Source: Phycisphaeraceae bacterium (GTDB taxonomy: Bacteria; Planctomycetota; Phycisphaerae; Phycisphaerales; UBA1924). Taken from it: DNA of 64,000 nucleotides. The stretch lies in NCBI GenBank assembly GCA_019636795.1, contig JAHBWW010000003.1, positions 558,001 to 622,000 on the forward strand. Direction: 5' to 3'. The position numbers were made by a program, and so were the translations under genes. The notes under the pieces are model-generated. The model worked only from the letters and a program-made list of their open reading frames with translations, was not told the origin of the DNA and did not search any database. This document shows positions 8,417-17,149 of this stretch, piece after piece (the stretch's first letter is position 1; each line of letters starts with the position of its first letter).

Positions 8417-9109
8417 TCAATCCCTCGGCACGGGACTGGCGTGTGCAATCGGATCCTCGCCTCGCAGCCTCCGCGCAATGTCCACAATGATTCCCATGTG
8501 ATGCGTAATCAACTGATGCGCGAGCAATGGCGGCCCATCGAACCAGATCGGGTCCACGCCCGGAGGTGATGTGTTGGTAGCGCCCACAAGCCAATCACCT
8601 GTTGCAGCGTATGGAAACAGTTCGAAGTCCGCGTGCTCGAGCGCCGCATCAAGTTTGGCAAGAAACTCTGACCCCGGCATCATGCACCGCGAAGCGGCAT
8701 CAATGCGCACAAACTCGGCCAACCTCGCGCCGCGGTGCGGCGTCCCGAGTGTAAACAACCGTGCAATATTCAGCCGATGCTCGCGATCGGGCAGTGCAGC
8801 GGTCCGAGCGACCAATCCGCCCATCGACACCGCCACGACATCGACCTGCTCGCCGTTGGGAGACAGTCGAGACTTCGCCAGCAACACGGCGCGATCGGCC
8901 AGCGGCATGATGTCCGAGCCGTAGGGATACGACAGCCACGCGAAACTCTCGGGCGGCGCACCCGTCAGGCTCCGCAGCCGGCGCATGAGCACATACGCAA
9001 GCGTGCGTGGCGAGCGCCATCCGGCGAGGACCAAGATCGGCCGCTGGAGCGCGATCGGACTCGCCTTCATGCGGCGAACATCAGCAGCCAGCCATTCGCG
9101 TGTCTTCAT
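8417..9109 (-). CDS. Alpha/beta hydrolase (lipase-like)
   Basis: This 230-residue protein has a nucleophile elbow VAVSMGGLVAR (Ser95), followed by LFTLGTPHRGARLAEF typical of PGAP1/lipase-like hydrolases. Asp172 and His203/204 are candidates for the rest of the triad. The substrate is unknown. There is no signal peptide, so it is likely cytoplasmic. ATG 9109 overlaps the ispG stop as ATGA, supporting this start over a longer in-frame extension. It is thus co-transcribed with ispG; a functional link to isoprenoid synthesis is not evident. It converges on the TraB-like gene with 15 bp between stops. Confidence 0.8.
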   Translation of the reverse strand: MKTREWLAADVRRMKASPIALQRPILVLAGWRSPRTLAYVLMRRLRSLTGAPPESFAWLSYPYGSDIMPLADRAVLLAKSRLSPNGEQVDVVAVSMGGLVARTAALPDREHRLNIARLFTLGTPHRGARLAEFVRIDAASRCMMPGSEFLAKLDAALEHADFELFPYAATGDWLVGATNTSPPGVDPIWFDGPPLLAHQLITHHMGIIVDIARRLRGEDPIAHASPVPRD

Positions 9110-10410
9110 GTTGTCCGTTCGCGATCGACGGTCAGTGGCACCGCCCGGGGTCCGCTGGTCGCAGCGATGCGCTCGGCTGCCATCTTCTCCCACCCGCTTC
9201 CGAGTTCACCCTCGGGATCGGGCGGCACAATCGACACCTTCTTCTCGCCGAGCTTCACTTCGCCTGCACGCACACGATCCTGAAACACGCAGCACTCGTG
9301 AAGCAATCGATCGAGAATTTCGGTTTCGGGCACGATTGCAACCCGCTCGCCCTGAACATAGATGATGCCCTTGCGATCGCCCGCGAACACCGCCACATCG
9401 GCGCCTTCAGCCTCACCGGGGCCATTGACCACGCAGCCCATGACTGCCACTTTCATCGGCACCGTAATGGCCTCGGCAAGTTTGGCACGCACCTGCTGCG
9501 TGAGGGTGAACAGATCGACCTGTATGCGCCCGCATGTCGGGCACGCGATCAGTTCGGCCCCGACGCGCTCGCGCAGCCCAAGCGACCAGAGCAACTCGAG
9601 CCCATCTTCAACTTCATAGATCGGATCGCTGGCATAACTGATGCGAATCGTGTCGCCAATGCCATTGGCCAGCAAGGTGCCCAGCGCGACGACCGAGCGG
9701 ATGCATCCGGTTTCCTTTGGCCCAGCGTGAGTCACGCCAAGATGCAGCGGATGATCGAATCGCGCGGCTATCTCCGTGTAAGCGTCGATCACGACTGTCG
9801 GATCCATGCTCTTGGCGCTGATGCAGATGTCGAAGAAGTCTTCTTCGTAGAAAATGTCGAGGTACTCCTCGAGTTTGGCGATCATGATCGCGAGCAGGTA
9901 GCCGTGCTTGTGGTGACTGAAGACCGCGCCCAGTTCGCGCGCTCGCTTCTGCTTGTCCTTGCGTTCGATGATCGAGCCTTCGTTGACCCCGACTCGGATG
10001 GGAATGCCTGCATCCTTGCACGCCCGGATGACGTCTCGCACCTGGTCTCGTTCGGTGATGTTGCCGGGGTTGAGGCGGATCTTGTGGATGCCGGCTTCGA
10101 CGGACTCGAGCGCACGCTGAAAGTGAAAATGCACGTCAGCGACGATCGGAACCGTTGTCTGAGCCAATATCTCGGGAAGGGCAGCAGTGTCCTTGCGCTC
10201 GGGCACCGCGACACGAACGATGTCGGCCCCGGCCGCGGTCAATTTGTGAATCTCTGCCACGCAGGCGTCGATCGTGTGGGTATAGCCCGCGGTCATAGTC
10301 TGAACGCTGACCGGAGCAATGGTGGTGCCGTGGAGTCCGCCCCCAATTGCGACGATGCCTGTCCGATCATCGCCGATTCTGATCTGCCGTGTCGCGCGTC
10401 GTGGTGTCAT
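9106..10410 (-). CDS. ispG: 4-hydroxy-3-methylbut-2-enyl diphosphate synthase (IspG/GcpE)
   Basis: IspG converts methylerythritol cyclodiphosphate to HMBPP in the MEP isoprenoid pathway using a [4Fe-4S] cluster. The protein (434 residues from ATG 10410) has the TIM barrel start PVSVQTMTAGYTHTID, ADIVRVAVP and DVHFHFQRAL. The C-terminal cluster domain has ACPTCGRIQVDLF and MGCVVNGPGEAEGADVAVFAG, supplying three Cys ligands. ATG 10410 starts directly at the family N-terminus (MTPRRATRQIRIG) and has a TACGAT hexamer 7 nt upstream. In-frame ATGs at 10470 and 10500 would add N-terminal residues, and none has a clear Shine-Dalgarno site. Its stop overlaps the hydrolase start. Confidence 0.93.
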   Translation of the reverse strand: MTPRRATRQIRIGDDRTGIVAIGGGLHGTTIAPVSVQTMTAGYTHTIDACVAEIHKLTAAGADIVRVAVPERKDTAALPEILAQTTVPIVADVHFHFQRALESVEAGIHKIRLNPGNITERDQVRDVIRACKDAGIPIRVGVNEGSIIERKDKQKRARELGAVFSHHKHGYLLAIMIAKLEEYLDIFYEEDFFDICISAKSMDPTVVIDAYTEIAARFDHPLHLGVTHAGPKETGCIRSVVALGTLLANGIGDTIRISYASDPIYEVEDGLELLWSLGLRERVGAELIACPTCGRIQVDLFTLTQQVRAKLAEAITVPMKVAVMGCVVNGPGEAEGADVAVFAGDRKGIIYVQGERVAIVPETEILDRLLHECCVFQDRVRAGEVKLGEKKVSIVPPDPEGELGSGWEKMAAERIAATSGPRAVPLTVDRERTT

Positions 10411-10417
10411 CGCGGCA

Positions 10418-10423
10418 ATCGTA
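10418..10423 (-). promoter_or_regulatory. Candidate -10 element (TACGAT) 7 nt before ispG ATG
   Basis: TACGAT on the minus strand ends 7 nt before ATG 10410, fitting a leaderless ispG transcript. No good -35 hexamer was seen. Confidence 0.4.
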
Positions 10424-10633
10424 CGACGACGCTCCGCAGCCGGGTCGCTGGTTCGACGGGCGACATCCATATTCGCACTCTGTTCGTTATCCTTGACCAT
10501 GCCATGAAATACTCTTCGGAAAATATCGTTGGTCCTTACGAACAAATCTGTCAGTTGGAGCATCCAACCTGCGGCCGGTTTGTGTAAAGACGCGCAAGGG
10601 AGAGCAACCGAATGCGTCGGAGGAGTTTCGAGT

Positions 10634-11290
10634 ATGTTGACTGCACGAGTCGAAGCCATGGACACGAGTTTGGTGACATCTCCTGCTCCGGATGACATGT
10701 CCCCGATCGAAGCCGCGATCATGGACGGCTGTAATGCCCTGCATGCTGCGCGTGCTTCGGGGGATGAAGCGTGCCGCCGTCGGATCCGGGGCGAGCTCTT
10801 TGAACTACTCGACCGTTACGACGCGACCGATGGCGAGGACCATCCGAACCCGGCGTGGTCGAGGCCGAACCAGCGCGCGTTGGTGCATTCAGCCGCTGGC
10901 GAGCTCGATGCCGCGATCCGTTTTGAGATTGCTGCCCTGCCCTACGCCGACACGAACCGTCGCAAGGAGATCAGTCTGGGCAATCTTGCAGAACGGTGCA
11001 TCCGTGCAGGTCGGCATGACGATGCGGTCGAGTGGTTCCTGCTGGCGCAGGAAATCGCCCCGCACCGGGTACCGATTCTGTTGACTGGTGCGCAGGCGCT
11101 CTTTTTCGCTGGGTATCTTGCCGAGGCCGATCAGATTTTCGCCTCAATGCTCGACATGACTGAACTGCTCGCTGTCGGGAGCGAACTGACTGCGTATCTG
11201 GACTACGAGCCGCGTCTGCGCGTGATGGCTGCGGAACTGCCCTCGCTTGCAGAGTTGTATCGCCGATGGAACAAGACCCAGGGTCGGTGA
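10634..11290 (+). CDS. TPR-like hypothetical protein
   Basis: This 218-residue soluble protein has helical repeats in its C-terminal two thirds: NLAERCIRAGRHDDAVEWF and GAQALFFAGYLAEADQIF read as TPR-type units. There is no signal peptide or membrane segment. A strong GGAGGAG ends about 8 nt before ATG 10634, which fixes the start; the frame is open upstream. It is followed after 21 bp by another uncharacterised gene, probably in the same transcript. I do not recognise a specific family. A scaffolding role is only what TPR folds generally suggest. Confidence 0.7.
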   Translation: MLTARVEAMDTSLVTSPAPDDMSPIEAAIMDGCNALHAARASGDEACRRRIRGELFELLDRYDATDGEDHPNPAWSRPNQRALVHSAAGELDAAIRFEIAALPYADTNRRKEISLGNLAERCIRAGRHDDAVEWFLLAQEIAPHRVPILLTGAQALFFAGYLAEADQIFASMLDMTELLAVGSELTAYLDYEPRLRVMAAELPSLAELYRRWNKTQGR

Positions 11291-11311
11291 AGGACTTGAA
11301 GGGGACTCACC

Positions 11312-12118
11312 ATGATGAACCAACAGCAACAAGACGAGTTCTGGCGGCTGTATGAAGCCAAGGCCCGCAAGGTGCTCGAAGGTGCCTGTGTGCGTGCTTC
11401 GCGCAGTCTTTCCGGCGGGTCAATGGACGTCTTCGACATGATCGCCTGGATCGACGACCGGGTGTGGCGCATGCTCAAGCTCGAACAGGCACCCCTGTTT
11501 CATGAACTCGTCTCGCCGGAAGAGGCGGTCGAGCGCGTACTCGCGCACTCCAAGACCTTGAGTCGCTGGGCGTATCTCGCACTGAGCCGACGCCACTGGA
11601 AGCGTCTTGAAAGGTCGCAGGAATTCGTCGCACAGACATCGAGAGCCGAGCGCCTTGCGTATGTCAAGGCTGCGGAAGTGGACATCGAAAAGCAGGAAGA
11701 AATCGACGAAAAACTGGCCAAGATCCGCTCCACAGTGTCGCAGAATGTGCGTCGCCGGGCTGCGGCATCATGGCAGGACCTTGCCGAGCGCCATCGCATC
11801 GCAGCCGCACTCGGGGCAACTGAAAAAGAGGATACCGACTTGATCGAACAGACCACCTCAGGGGAAATCAAGATCAATACTGTCGAGCAGATGCGCAGCC
11901 GTTCGATTCGGCGTATCCGGGAGATCGTTGCCGAGCACGCCAGCAAAGCACTCGTGCTGATGGCGGTTGTGTCCGCATTGGTCGCAGCGGTCCCGGCGCA
12001 CGCTGGCGAGCAAAGTGGAGGTCGAGGCGGCGGGTCGGCAGCAGCCGAAATCCAGGTGCTCGATCACAATGCTCTGCGGGCAGGCGAACAAAGTGGTGGC
12101 CGAGGCGGACGGGGCTGA
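11312..12118 (+). CDS. Uncharacterised protein with C-terminal membrane segment and repeated AGEQSGGRGG
   Basis: This 268-residue protein is helical and strongly charged (residues 1-210), with a coiled-coil-like part around 118-165. One hydrophobic segment (213-228, ALVLMAVVSALVAAV) is followed by PAHA, which looks like a signal-peptidase site at the wrong end. The tail then carries AGEQSGGRGG twice, identically, at 231-240 and 257-266. AAGGGGA precedes ATG 11312. It follows the TPR gene by 21 bp. A tail-anchored or processed topology is possible. No family is recognised, and the function is unknown. Confidence 0.7.
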   Translation: MMNQQQQDEFWRLYEAKARKVLEGACVRASRSLSGGSMDVFDMIAWIDDRVWRMLKLEQAPLFHELVSPEEAVERVLAHSKTLSRWAYLALSRRHWKRLERSQEFVAQTSRAERLAYVKAAEVDIEKQEEIDEKLAKIRSTVSQNVRRRAAASWQDLAERHRIAAALGATEKEDTDLIEQTTSGEIKINTVEQMRSRSIRRIREIVAEHASKALVLMAVVSALVAAVPAHAGEQSGGRGGGSAAAEIQVLDHNALRAGEQSGGRGGRG

Positions 12119-12139
12119 TTTCACCCCCAAGTCACTCAA

Positions 12140-12212
12140 AGCCGCCGAAGGGACTCGAACCCACGACCTGCGGTTTACAAAACCGCTGCTCTACCAACTG
12201 AGCTACGGCGGC
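12140..12212 (-). tRNA. tRNA-Thr (anticodon TGT)
   Basis: The 73-nt gene has acceptor GCCGCCG/CGGCGGC and D-arm AGCTCAGTTGGTAGAGC. The anticodon stem GCGGT/ACCGC encloses loop TTTGTAA, so the anticodon is TGT. The T-arm contains GTGGGTTCGAGTCC. CCA is not encoded. It converges on the preceding plus-strand gene. Confidence 0.96.
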
Positions 12213-12351
12213 GCTCGCCCAATCCTATCCCGGCCGGACGAGGAATCGTTGAGTCCCTCCGACCATCAGCGGCAGCTGCCATGACGTGACCCATGGCCCG
12301 CACTGATTTTCAATCGGCGAGAAATTCCTATCAGACCGTACCCGTTCTTCC

Positions 12352-12380
12352 TTGCCAAGATGCGGATCTTGGGGTACACT
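12352..12380 (+). promoter_or_regulatory. Sigma-70-type promoter for the PEP-CTERM gene
   Basis: TTGCCA (12352-12357) and TACACT (12375-12380) are separated by exactly 17 bp. A start near 12387 would give a leader of about 55 nt with AGGAG at 12431. Confidence 0.6.
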
Positions 12381-12441
12381 GTGCTCGTTGAGATTGAGTC
12401 TCAGTTACGACCATTTATCCCCCCTTTTCGAGGAGTGTTGT

Positions 12442-13116
12442 ATGCTTCATCGCGCGATTTCCGCCGCAGGCAGCGTCTGCCTGCTGGCGACAATGACTAA
12501 TGCGAACATTCTCGGCTTTGTCGAGTCCTTTGACGCTGGGCCCGCCAACTGGAGAAACTTCAACAGTTCGGCGGACCTGGAATGGTCTGCTGCAGGCGGC
12601 CCCGACGGGTCGGCCTATGCGTCAAGCGTGTTCAACCTCTCGGGCACGACCGTCGGCGGGTTTCCCCCCACCGTCATTCGTGCTCATGCGAACTTCAACT
12701 CCTCGAACAGCGCGTATGTCGGAGATTGGATCGCGGCCGGGGTGACAGGGGTTTCGTTCGATTTTCGTCACAACCTTTCTGAAGCCCTGACGATCACCGG
12801 GCGGTTTGCGACGCCCAACAACCAGTCCGGAGCATCAATCGAATCGACAGTTTTGATCCCGGGTGATGTATGGACCACAATCTTCGTCGATCTGACCCCG
12901 AACAGTTCGGATTTCATTTCCTTCGGCAACAGCAACTACAACGCGATCTTCAGCAACATCGGGAATATTCAGCTCGGATTCAACGTGCCTGTGTCGCTGG
13001 CGGGTCAGAATATCGATGCGCGATTCGATATCGACAACTTCCGCATTGTCCCGGCTCCGGCGTCGGCCCTGTTGATGGTTCCGGGCTTGCTCGCCTGCGT
13101 CCGTCGTCGCCGCTGA
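12442..13116 (+). CDS. PEP-CTERM-type exported protein
   Basis: This 224-residue protein has an N-terminal signal peptide (MLHRAISAAGSVCLLATMTNA). A beta-rich Asn/Ser-rich middle resembles carbohydrate-binding or choice-of-anchor domains. The C-terminus reads VPAPASALLMVPGLLACVRRRR: a Pro motif, a hydrophobic stretch and Arg-rich end. This is the planctomycete form of the PEP-CTERM sorting tail, which is recognised by an exosortase and linked to surface or exopolysaccharide export. AGGAG ends 7 nt before the ATG. A promoter lies upstream and a strong terminator downstream, so it is monocistronic. The ligand is unknown. Confidence 0.83.
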   Translation: MLHRAISAAGSVCLLATMTNANILGFVESFDAGPANWRNFNSSADLEWSAAGGPDGSAYASSVFNLSGTTVGGFPPTVIRAHANFNSSNSAYVGDWIAAGVTGVSFDFRHNLSEALTITGRFATPNNQSGASIESTVLIPGDVWTTIFVDLTPNSSDFISFGNSNYNAIFSNIGNIQLGFNVPVSLAGQNIDARFDIDNFRIVPAPASALLMVPGLLACVRRRR

Positions 13117-13161
13117 CGCAGCATCGCCCGACCGAGTCGATTCAAACTACACAAAGTGTGC

Positions 13162-13197
13162 CAGCAGGGTGTCGCGAAGACACCCTGTTGCGTTTTG
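13162..13197 (+). terminator. Rho-independent terminator after the PEP-CTERM gene
   Basis: CAGCAGGGTGTC pairs with GACACCCTGTTG (12 bp, one G-T) around a GCGAA loop, followed by CGTTTTGT. Confidence 0.85.
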
Positions 13198-13475
13198 TGA
13201 CACTGGCCAGGTTCATCTCGCAATTTGTGGGAGTTGGATCGGAACCTTCGGAGCGAGAACCCGTATGACATAGTGTCCGACATTCATCGGATTGGTGATT
13301 GCCTATTGGATCCTGATTCAAAAACCCGCATTCGCGGACCGGCAAGAGCCAGCACAGCAGGAAGAAGCCAAGCAATACCCCTCAGCGGATCGAGTGCCGG
13401 TGTGTTACAGGTGCAATCGTTGCGGGGGTGTGGGATATCGGGCTATAAAGCCCCGGATGCCTGGGGAGAGGAATC
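13198..13475. other. Intergenic stretch without recognised elements
   Basis: Between the terminator and the small winged-helix-like gene there is no convincing gene or RNA. Short frames here lack start sites and family features. Confidence 0.5.
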
Positions 13476-13709
13476 GTGACGAAGATGCCGGATCACTGGC
13501 GGCAGGCGGTCATCGCTGCACTCAATCGACTCGTTCATGGCGACCAACGCGGGTTCGAAGACACGCTGTGGCTCGAACTGGGCGATTCATGGTGGCCTTT
13601 GAGGCAGGCGCTGATCCGCAAAGGTCTGATCGAGGTCACTCCCCAATCGAGCTACCCACGACTCACTCCTCGGGGCGAAGCTTTCCTCCATCGCACTGGG
13701 AAACACTGA
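13476..13709 (+). CDS. Small winged-helix-like hypothetical protein
   Basis: This 77-residue protein ends with ALIRKGLIEVTPQSSYPRLTPRGEAFL, a pattern typical of the last helix and wing of winged-helix or DUF-type small regulators ('L..kGLi......y.LT..G'). It has no signal peptide. It begins with GTG at 13476, preceded by GGGGAGAGG ending 4 nt upstream; an ATG three codons later is also possible. It stands alone. DNA binding is a guess from the C-terminal pattern only. Confidence 0.65.
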   Translation: MTKMPDHWRQAVIAALNRLVHGDQRGFEDTLWLELGDSWWPLRQALIRKGLIEVTPQSSYPRLTPRGEAFLHRTGKH

Positions 13710-13782
13710 ATCAGCGCGAGAAACTCCCCTCGGCGGGGTCGGCGAACTTCCCCGGATCGCCGGCCCCGCTCCCCATTTTGAT

Positions 13783-14940
13783 TCACGCCGGTCTTGGCCA
13801 GAACTGCAACTGAGGCTGAACAACAGCGTCGATGCCGCCGCCTGGACCCGCAAAGCGCACAAGTGCTTCGGGCTGGGCGGATGCCCACTTGAGCATGGCG
13901 AACATGATGATCTCGCCCCCGAGCATCGGGCTGATGGTCGAACTGGTCACAGTGCCGATTGCATTGTCCTGGTTGTCGCGCGCAAAAACTGGAGTGCCCG
14001 TGACAGGCTGCCAGTCTGAAGGGATGGCGGTGCCCTTTTCAAGGCGAATTGCAGCGAGGCATTGTTTGGGATGGCCAAGGCTTTTCATGCGGGCGACGAT
14101 TTCCTGTCCGAGATAGCACCCCTTGGCGAAACTGACGCGATCGTGAAGTACGCCTGTCTCGGCGGGAAGTGAGTCCGTGCCGAAGTCGAGCATGAAGAGG
14201 GGCTTACCCGACTCGATGCGGGCAATGTTGAACGCGTGCCACCCAGCCGGGCGCACTCGGATCGGCGGCTCCGATTCGTGCTCTTCGGCGTGGGCGAGAA
14301 TGGCGCGCCACACGGAGGATGCATGCTCGGTTGGAACGGTGATTTCAAACCCAGGTTCGCCGGCACGATCCCAGCGGTCGGCGATCACATTGACCCCAGC
14401 GATTTCGAACGAAGTGACCTTGCCAGCGGCGTTGAGTGAAGCGGATGGGCCTGAAAAGCGTGCGAGGAGTCGCGGCGCGTCGGGGCCATGCAGAGCCAGG
14501 CGGTGCACTGACTCGGTGACGTCGAGCAAGTGGACATCTTCACTGAAAAGGTATTCGCTGAGCGTTGCGATGGTGGCGCCAACGGCATGAACATCAAGGT
14601 CGATCAGAACTCGATCTTCGAGCGCGACGACGCGGAGATCGGCGCGAATACGCCCCTGCCGATTGAGCCAGAGGGCGCAGCGAGCCTGACCGGGCTGGAG
14701 ATCACCAAGTTTCTGCGTGAGCATGCGGTCGAGGAACCCGAGGGCGTCGGGTCCGCGCAGTTCGATGGTTCCGCGCTGGGGCTGATCGAAGAGTGCACAG
14801 GCTCGCCTGAGAGCTGCGTATTCGAACTCGATCTCGTCGAAGCGTTCGACGACCTCGACAGCGTTGCCCGCTGGGCCGTAACCGAGCGTTTCGGGCAGTG
14901 GATCGGTGATGTGGGGAAGAATGGGGCTTTGCCTTGCCAT
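13783..14940 (-). CDS. ygfZ: YgfZ/GcvT-like folate-binding protein
   Basis: This 385-residue protein has the YgfZ signature KGCYLGQEIVARM near the C-terminal third and a GcvT-type N-terminal domain (ALRRACALFDQPQRGTIEL, GPDALGFLDRMLTQ). YgfZ homologues (IBA57 in mitochondria) bind tetrahydrofolate and help assemble or repair Fe-S clusters, for example in MiaB and radical SAM enzymes. This genome has miaB and ispG as plausible clients. ATG 14940 has AGGAG 12 nt upstream and starts near the family N-terminus; an in-frame codon at 14991 is less likely. It is divergent from the M42 peptidase gene. Confidence 0.88.
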   Translation of the reverse strand: MARQSPILPHITDPLPETLGYGPAGNAVEVVERFDEIEFEYAALRRACALFDQPQRGTIELRGPDALGFLDRMLTQKLGDLQPGQARCALWLNRQGRIRADLRVVALEDRVLIDLDVHAVGATIATLSEYLFSEDVHLLDVTESVHRLALHGPDAPRLLARFSGPSASLNAAGKVTSFEIAGVNVIADRWDRAGEPGFEITVPTEHASSVWRAILAHAEEHESEPPIRVRPAGWHAFNIARIESGKPLFMLDFGTDSLPAETGVLHDRVSFAKGCYLGQEIVARMKSLGHPKQCLAAIRLEKGTAIPSDWQPVTGTPVFARDNQDNAIGTVTSSTISPMLGGEIIMFAMLKWASAQPEALVRFAGPGGGIDAVVQPQLQFWPRPA

Positions 14941-15009
14941 TTCGCTACACTCCTGTGGCATGTCAGCGGATCCTACGCTGCACCGGAACACACACTTTGG
15001 AGATTGAAC

Positions 15010-16095
15010 GTGAACATCGAGTTGCTCAAGCGTCTTTGTGAAACCCCCGGAGTCCCTGGGCGTGAAGAACGAGTGCGTGCCCTGATCGAGAAGGAAGTGG
15101 CGGGGTTGTTTGATGAGGTGTCAACTGATGCGCTGGGCTCGTTGATCTGCCGTCGAAAGCCTCGCGCCGGAGCGGGAGCTGGGGCAAAAAAGAAGACCGG
15201 AGGCAAAGGCGGCGAGCCTCTCAAGGTCATGCTGCTGTGTCACATGGATGAGATCGGGTTCTACGTCAATCACATCGACGACAAGGGTTTTCTGTGGCTT
15301 GATCCGGCGGGAGGTTTTGATGCGAGAAACTTGTTCTCGCGCCGCGTGAAGGTGTGCACCGCGTCGGGCGATCTGCCGGGCGTGATGAATCCGGGCGGGA
15401 GACCCATTCACATTTCGAGTGAGGCAGACCGGAGCAAGGTGCCGGAGATCAAGGAGTTTTGTATCGACACGGGGCTCAAGGCAGACAAGGTCAAGAAGAC
15501 CATCAAAGTCGGAGACTACGTGGTGATGGATGAGCCCTTCCGCGAGATGGGCGACAAATTGGTCAGCAAGGCGATGGACAATCGTGTCGCGTGCTGGCTT
15601 GGCATCGAATCGGTGCGTCAGGCAGCTGCAGCCAAGTCGGGTCATGCATGCGAGGTCATCGTGGCGTTCACGACTCAGGAAGAAGTTGGTCTGCGAGGGG
15701 CGCGGGCAGCTGCGTATGCCGTCAAGCCTGATATCGGGTTTGGGATTGATGTGACACTTGCGGTGGACACCCCGGGCGTTCCGGATCAGGAAGCCGTGAC
15801 GCGGCATGGGCAGGGGTTCGGCCTGCACCTGAAGGATTCATCTTTCATTGCAGATGCGGGACTGGTCGGACATGTGGAAAAGGTCGCGATTGCGCGCAAG
15901 ATTCCGTATCAGCGCACAATTCTTGCGCGCGGCGGCCAGGATGGTGCGGCTGCCCAGCAGGCGGCAGCCGGCGCCAAAGCCATCGGCATCACAGTCGGTA
16001 CCCGGTATATTCACACTGTGACGGAGATGATCGACAAGCGCGACCTGAAGGCAGCGTGCGACATCCTCGCGGCGATGATCGGGGAACTGAAGTAG
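15010..16095 (+). CDS. M42-family aminopeptidase
   Basis: This 361-residue metallopeptidase has the M42 metal-binding pattern: His and Asp in LLCHMDEIGFYV, Asp in SKAMDNRVACW, the Glu pair in TTQEEVGLRGA, Asp in GIDVTLAVDTPG and His near the end (GTRYIHTVTEMID). Members form large tetrahedral aminopeptidases that degrade peptides in the cytoplasm. A Gly/Ala/Lys-rich insertion (about residues 57-73) interrupts the N-terminal domain and is unusual. It starts with GTG at 15010 with GGAG 7 nt upstream; the long upstream extension is antisense to ygfZ and spurious. Confidence 0.92.
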   Translation: MNIELLKRLCETPGVPGREERVRALIEKEVAGLFDEVSTDALGSLICRRKPRAGAGAGAKKKTGGKGGEPLKVMLLCHMDEIGFYVNHIDDKGFLWLDPAGGFDARNLFSRRVKVCTASGDLPGVMNPGGRPIHISSEADRSKVPEIKEFCIDTGLKADKVKKTIKVGDYVVMDEPFREMGDKLVSKAMDNRVACWLGIESVRQAAAAKSGHACEVIVAFTTQEEVGLRGARAAAYAVKPDIGFGIDVTLAVDTPGVPDQEAVTRHGQGFGLHLKDSSFIADAGLVGHVEKVAIARKIPYQRTILARGGQDGAAAQQAAAGAKAIGITVGTRYIHTVTEMIDKRDLKAACDILAAMIGELK

Positions 16096-16102
16096 AACGA
16101 TC

Positions 16103-16134
16103 CGATGGCAGAGGTCAAAAAGCCTCTGCCATCG
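16103..16134. other. Perfect 12-bp hairpin between convergent genes
   Basis: CGATGGCAGAGG (16103-16114) and CCTCTGCCATCG (16123-16134) form a perfect stem with an 8-nt loop, between the M42 peptidase stop and the regulator stop. It probably acts as a bidirectional terminator or mRNA 3' end stabiliser, but neither side has a T-run. Confidence 0.6.
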
Positions 16135-16145
16135 ATTAGACAGGG

Positions 16146-16724
16146 TTAATGCACGACGGACGTGACGTTTTCGATGATCTTGACAGCGTCGCGGACGGGG
16201 AAGGGCTTTTTGAGGAAGCCGTCGTACCCGGCGGAACGGAGTCCCTGGGCCTGGCCATCGGTGAGTTTTCCGCTCATGGCGACAACGCGGGTCATTTGCA
16301 TGTGATCGCTGTCGCGGATGAGATCGGCCAGACTCTTGCCTTCGGTGTCGGCGATGTGGATATCCAGCAGGACGACATGTGGACGAAAGCGTTCACACTC
16401 GAGGCCGGCTTTGAATGCGCTGTTGGCGGTCCGGATTTCATAGTCGGTGCCTTCGCGAAGGGCTCGTTCGAGGGCGTCGACGATCTCGACATGGGAATCG
16501 ACGATGAGGACGCGGGTCTGGCCCATGGCGATGCCCTCGACGGGGATGCCGTGGGCCTTCATGAAGCGGTAGAGCTCGGCGACGGGAATACGGCGGTCCT
16601 TGGATCCGGGGATGCGATAACCCCCAAGTTGACCTGAATCGAACCATTTGGAGACGGTACGGGGTGCAACCTGGCAGATCTTGGCGACTTCGCCGGTGGT
16701 GAGAACGTCCTTGTCAAGCGGCAT
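16146..16724 (-). CDS. HTH-receiver regulator (MerR/excisionase-type HTH before receiver)
   Basis: This 192-residue protein starts with an excisionase/MerR-like DNA-binding domain (residues 5-58: LTTGEVAKICQVAPRTVSKW, then GGYRIPGSKDRRIPVAEL). A receiver domain follows (about 68-190) with Asp in VVLLDIHIAD, Ser/Lys switch residues in AMSGK and LKKPF. The second acid after beta-1 is replaced (IVDSHVE rather than DD), which may weaken Mg binding. The DNA-binding-first order is the reverse of most response regulators. GGAGGAG upstream fixes ATG 16724. No adjacent kinase is present. Confidence 0.85.
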   Translation of the reverse strand: MPLDKDVLTTGEVAKICQVAPRTVSKWFDSGQLGGYRIPGSKDRRIPVAELYRFMKAHGIPVEGIAMGQTRVLIVDSHVEIVDALERALREGTDYEIRTANSAFKAGLECERFRPHVVLLDIHIADTEGKSLADLIRDSDHMQMTRVVAMSGKLTDGQAQGLRSAGYDGFLKKPFPVRDAVKIIENVTSVVH

Positions 16725-17149
16725 GAAACAACTCCTCCGTGGCTTGCTAGAGACTGATCGCGTGAGTCGCACCGATCATGCCGTTTCGATCGGCATAACG
16801 AGGAGGGCAGTTGATCTGATGGGAACATCGAAATGGGATTGGGGGGGAAACCGGCAATTGTCGCGCGTCTGGACCGTAAGGAATACCCCAGACCCGGGTG
16901 GTGGACGGTTGAACGTGATTGGAAGGGATCCGCTCGGTCTGTGCGACGAATCGACGATTGGGCTACGATCATCGCTCGGATTGACGCGATCGGGTGCGGG
17001 TCGGTACAGTGCCTGCTGTCGATCGAGAGAAACGGACGTAGTTGGGGGCCGCGGGGAGTGTTTCCCGCCCCGAAACGGTGGTCGGTGTGAAGGGGTTTCC
17101 CGCTTGTCGCACACGCGTGGCGGGCTAGGTTCAAGTTCAGGAGACGAAT
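16725..17149. other. Divergent intergenic region
   Basis: This 425-bp region separates the HTH-receiver gene from the HEAT-repeat gene. It holds a candidate promoter (16981-17010), a 7-G run near 16849, and ATGCCG/CGGCAT dyad near 16790-16807. No gene is supported. Confidence 0.5.
16981..17010 (+). promoter_or_regulatory. Candidate sigma-70 promoter for the HEAT-repeat gene
   Basis: TTGACG (16981-16986) and TACAGT (17005-17010) are spaced 18 bp, about 140 bp upstream of GTG 17150. Confidence 0.5.
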
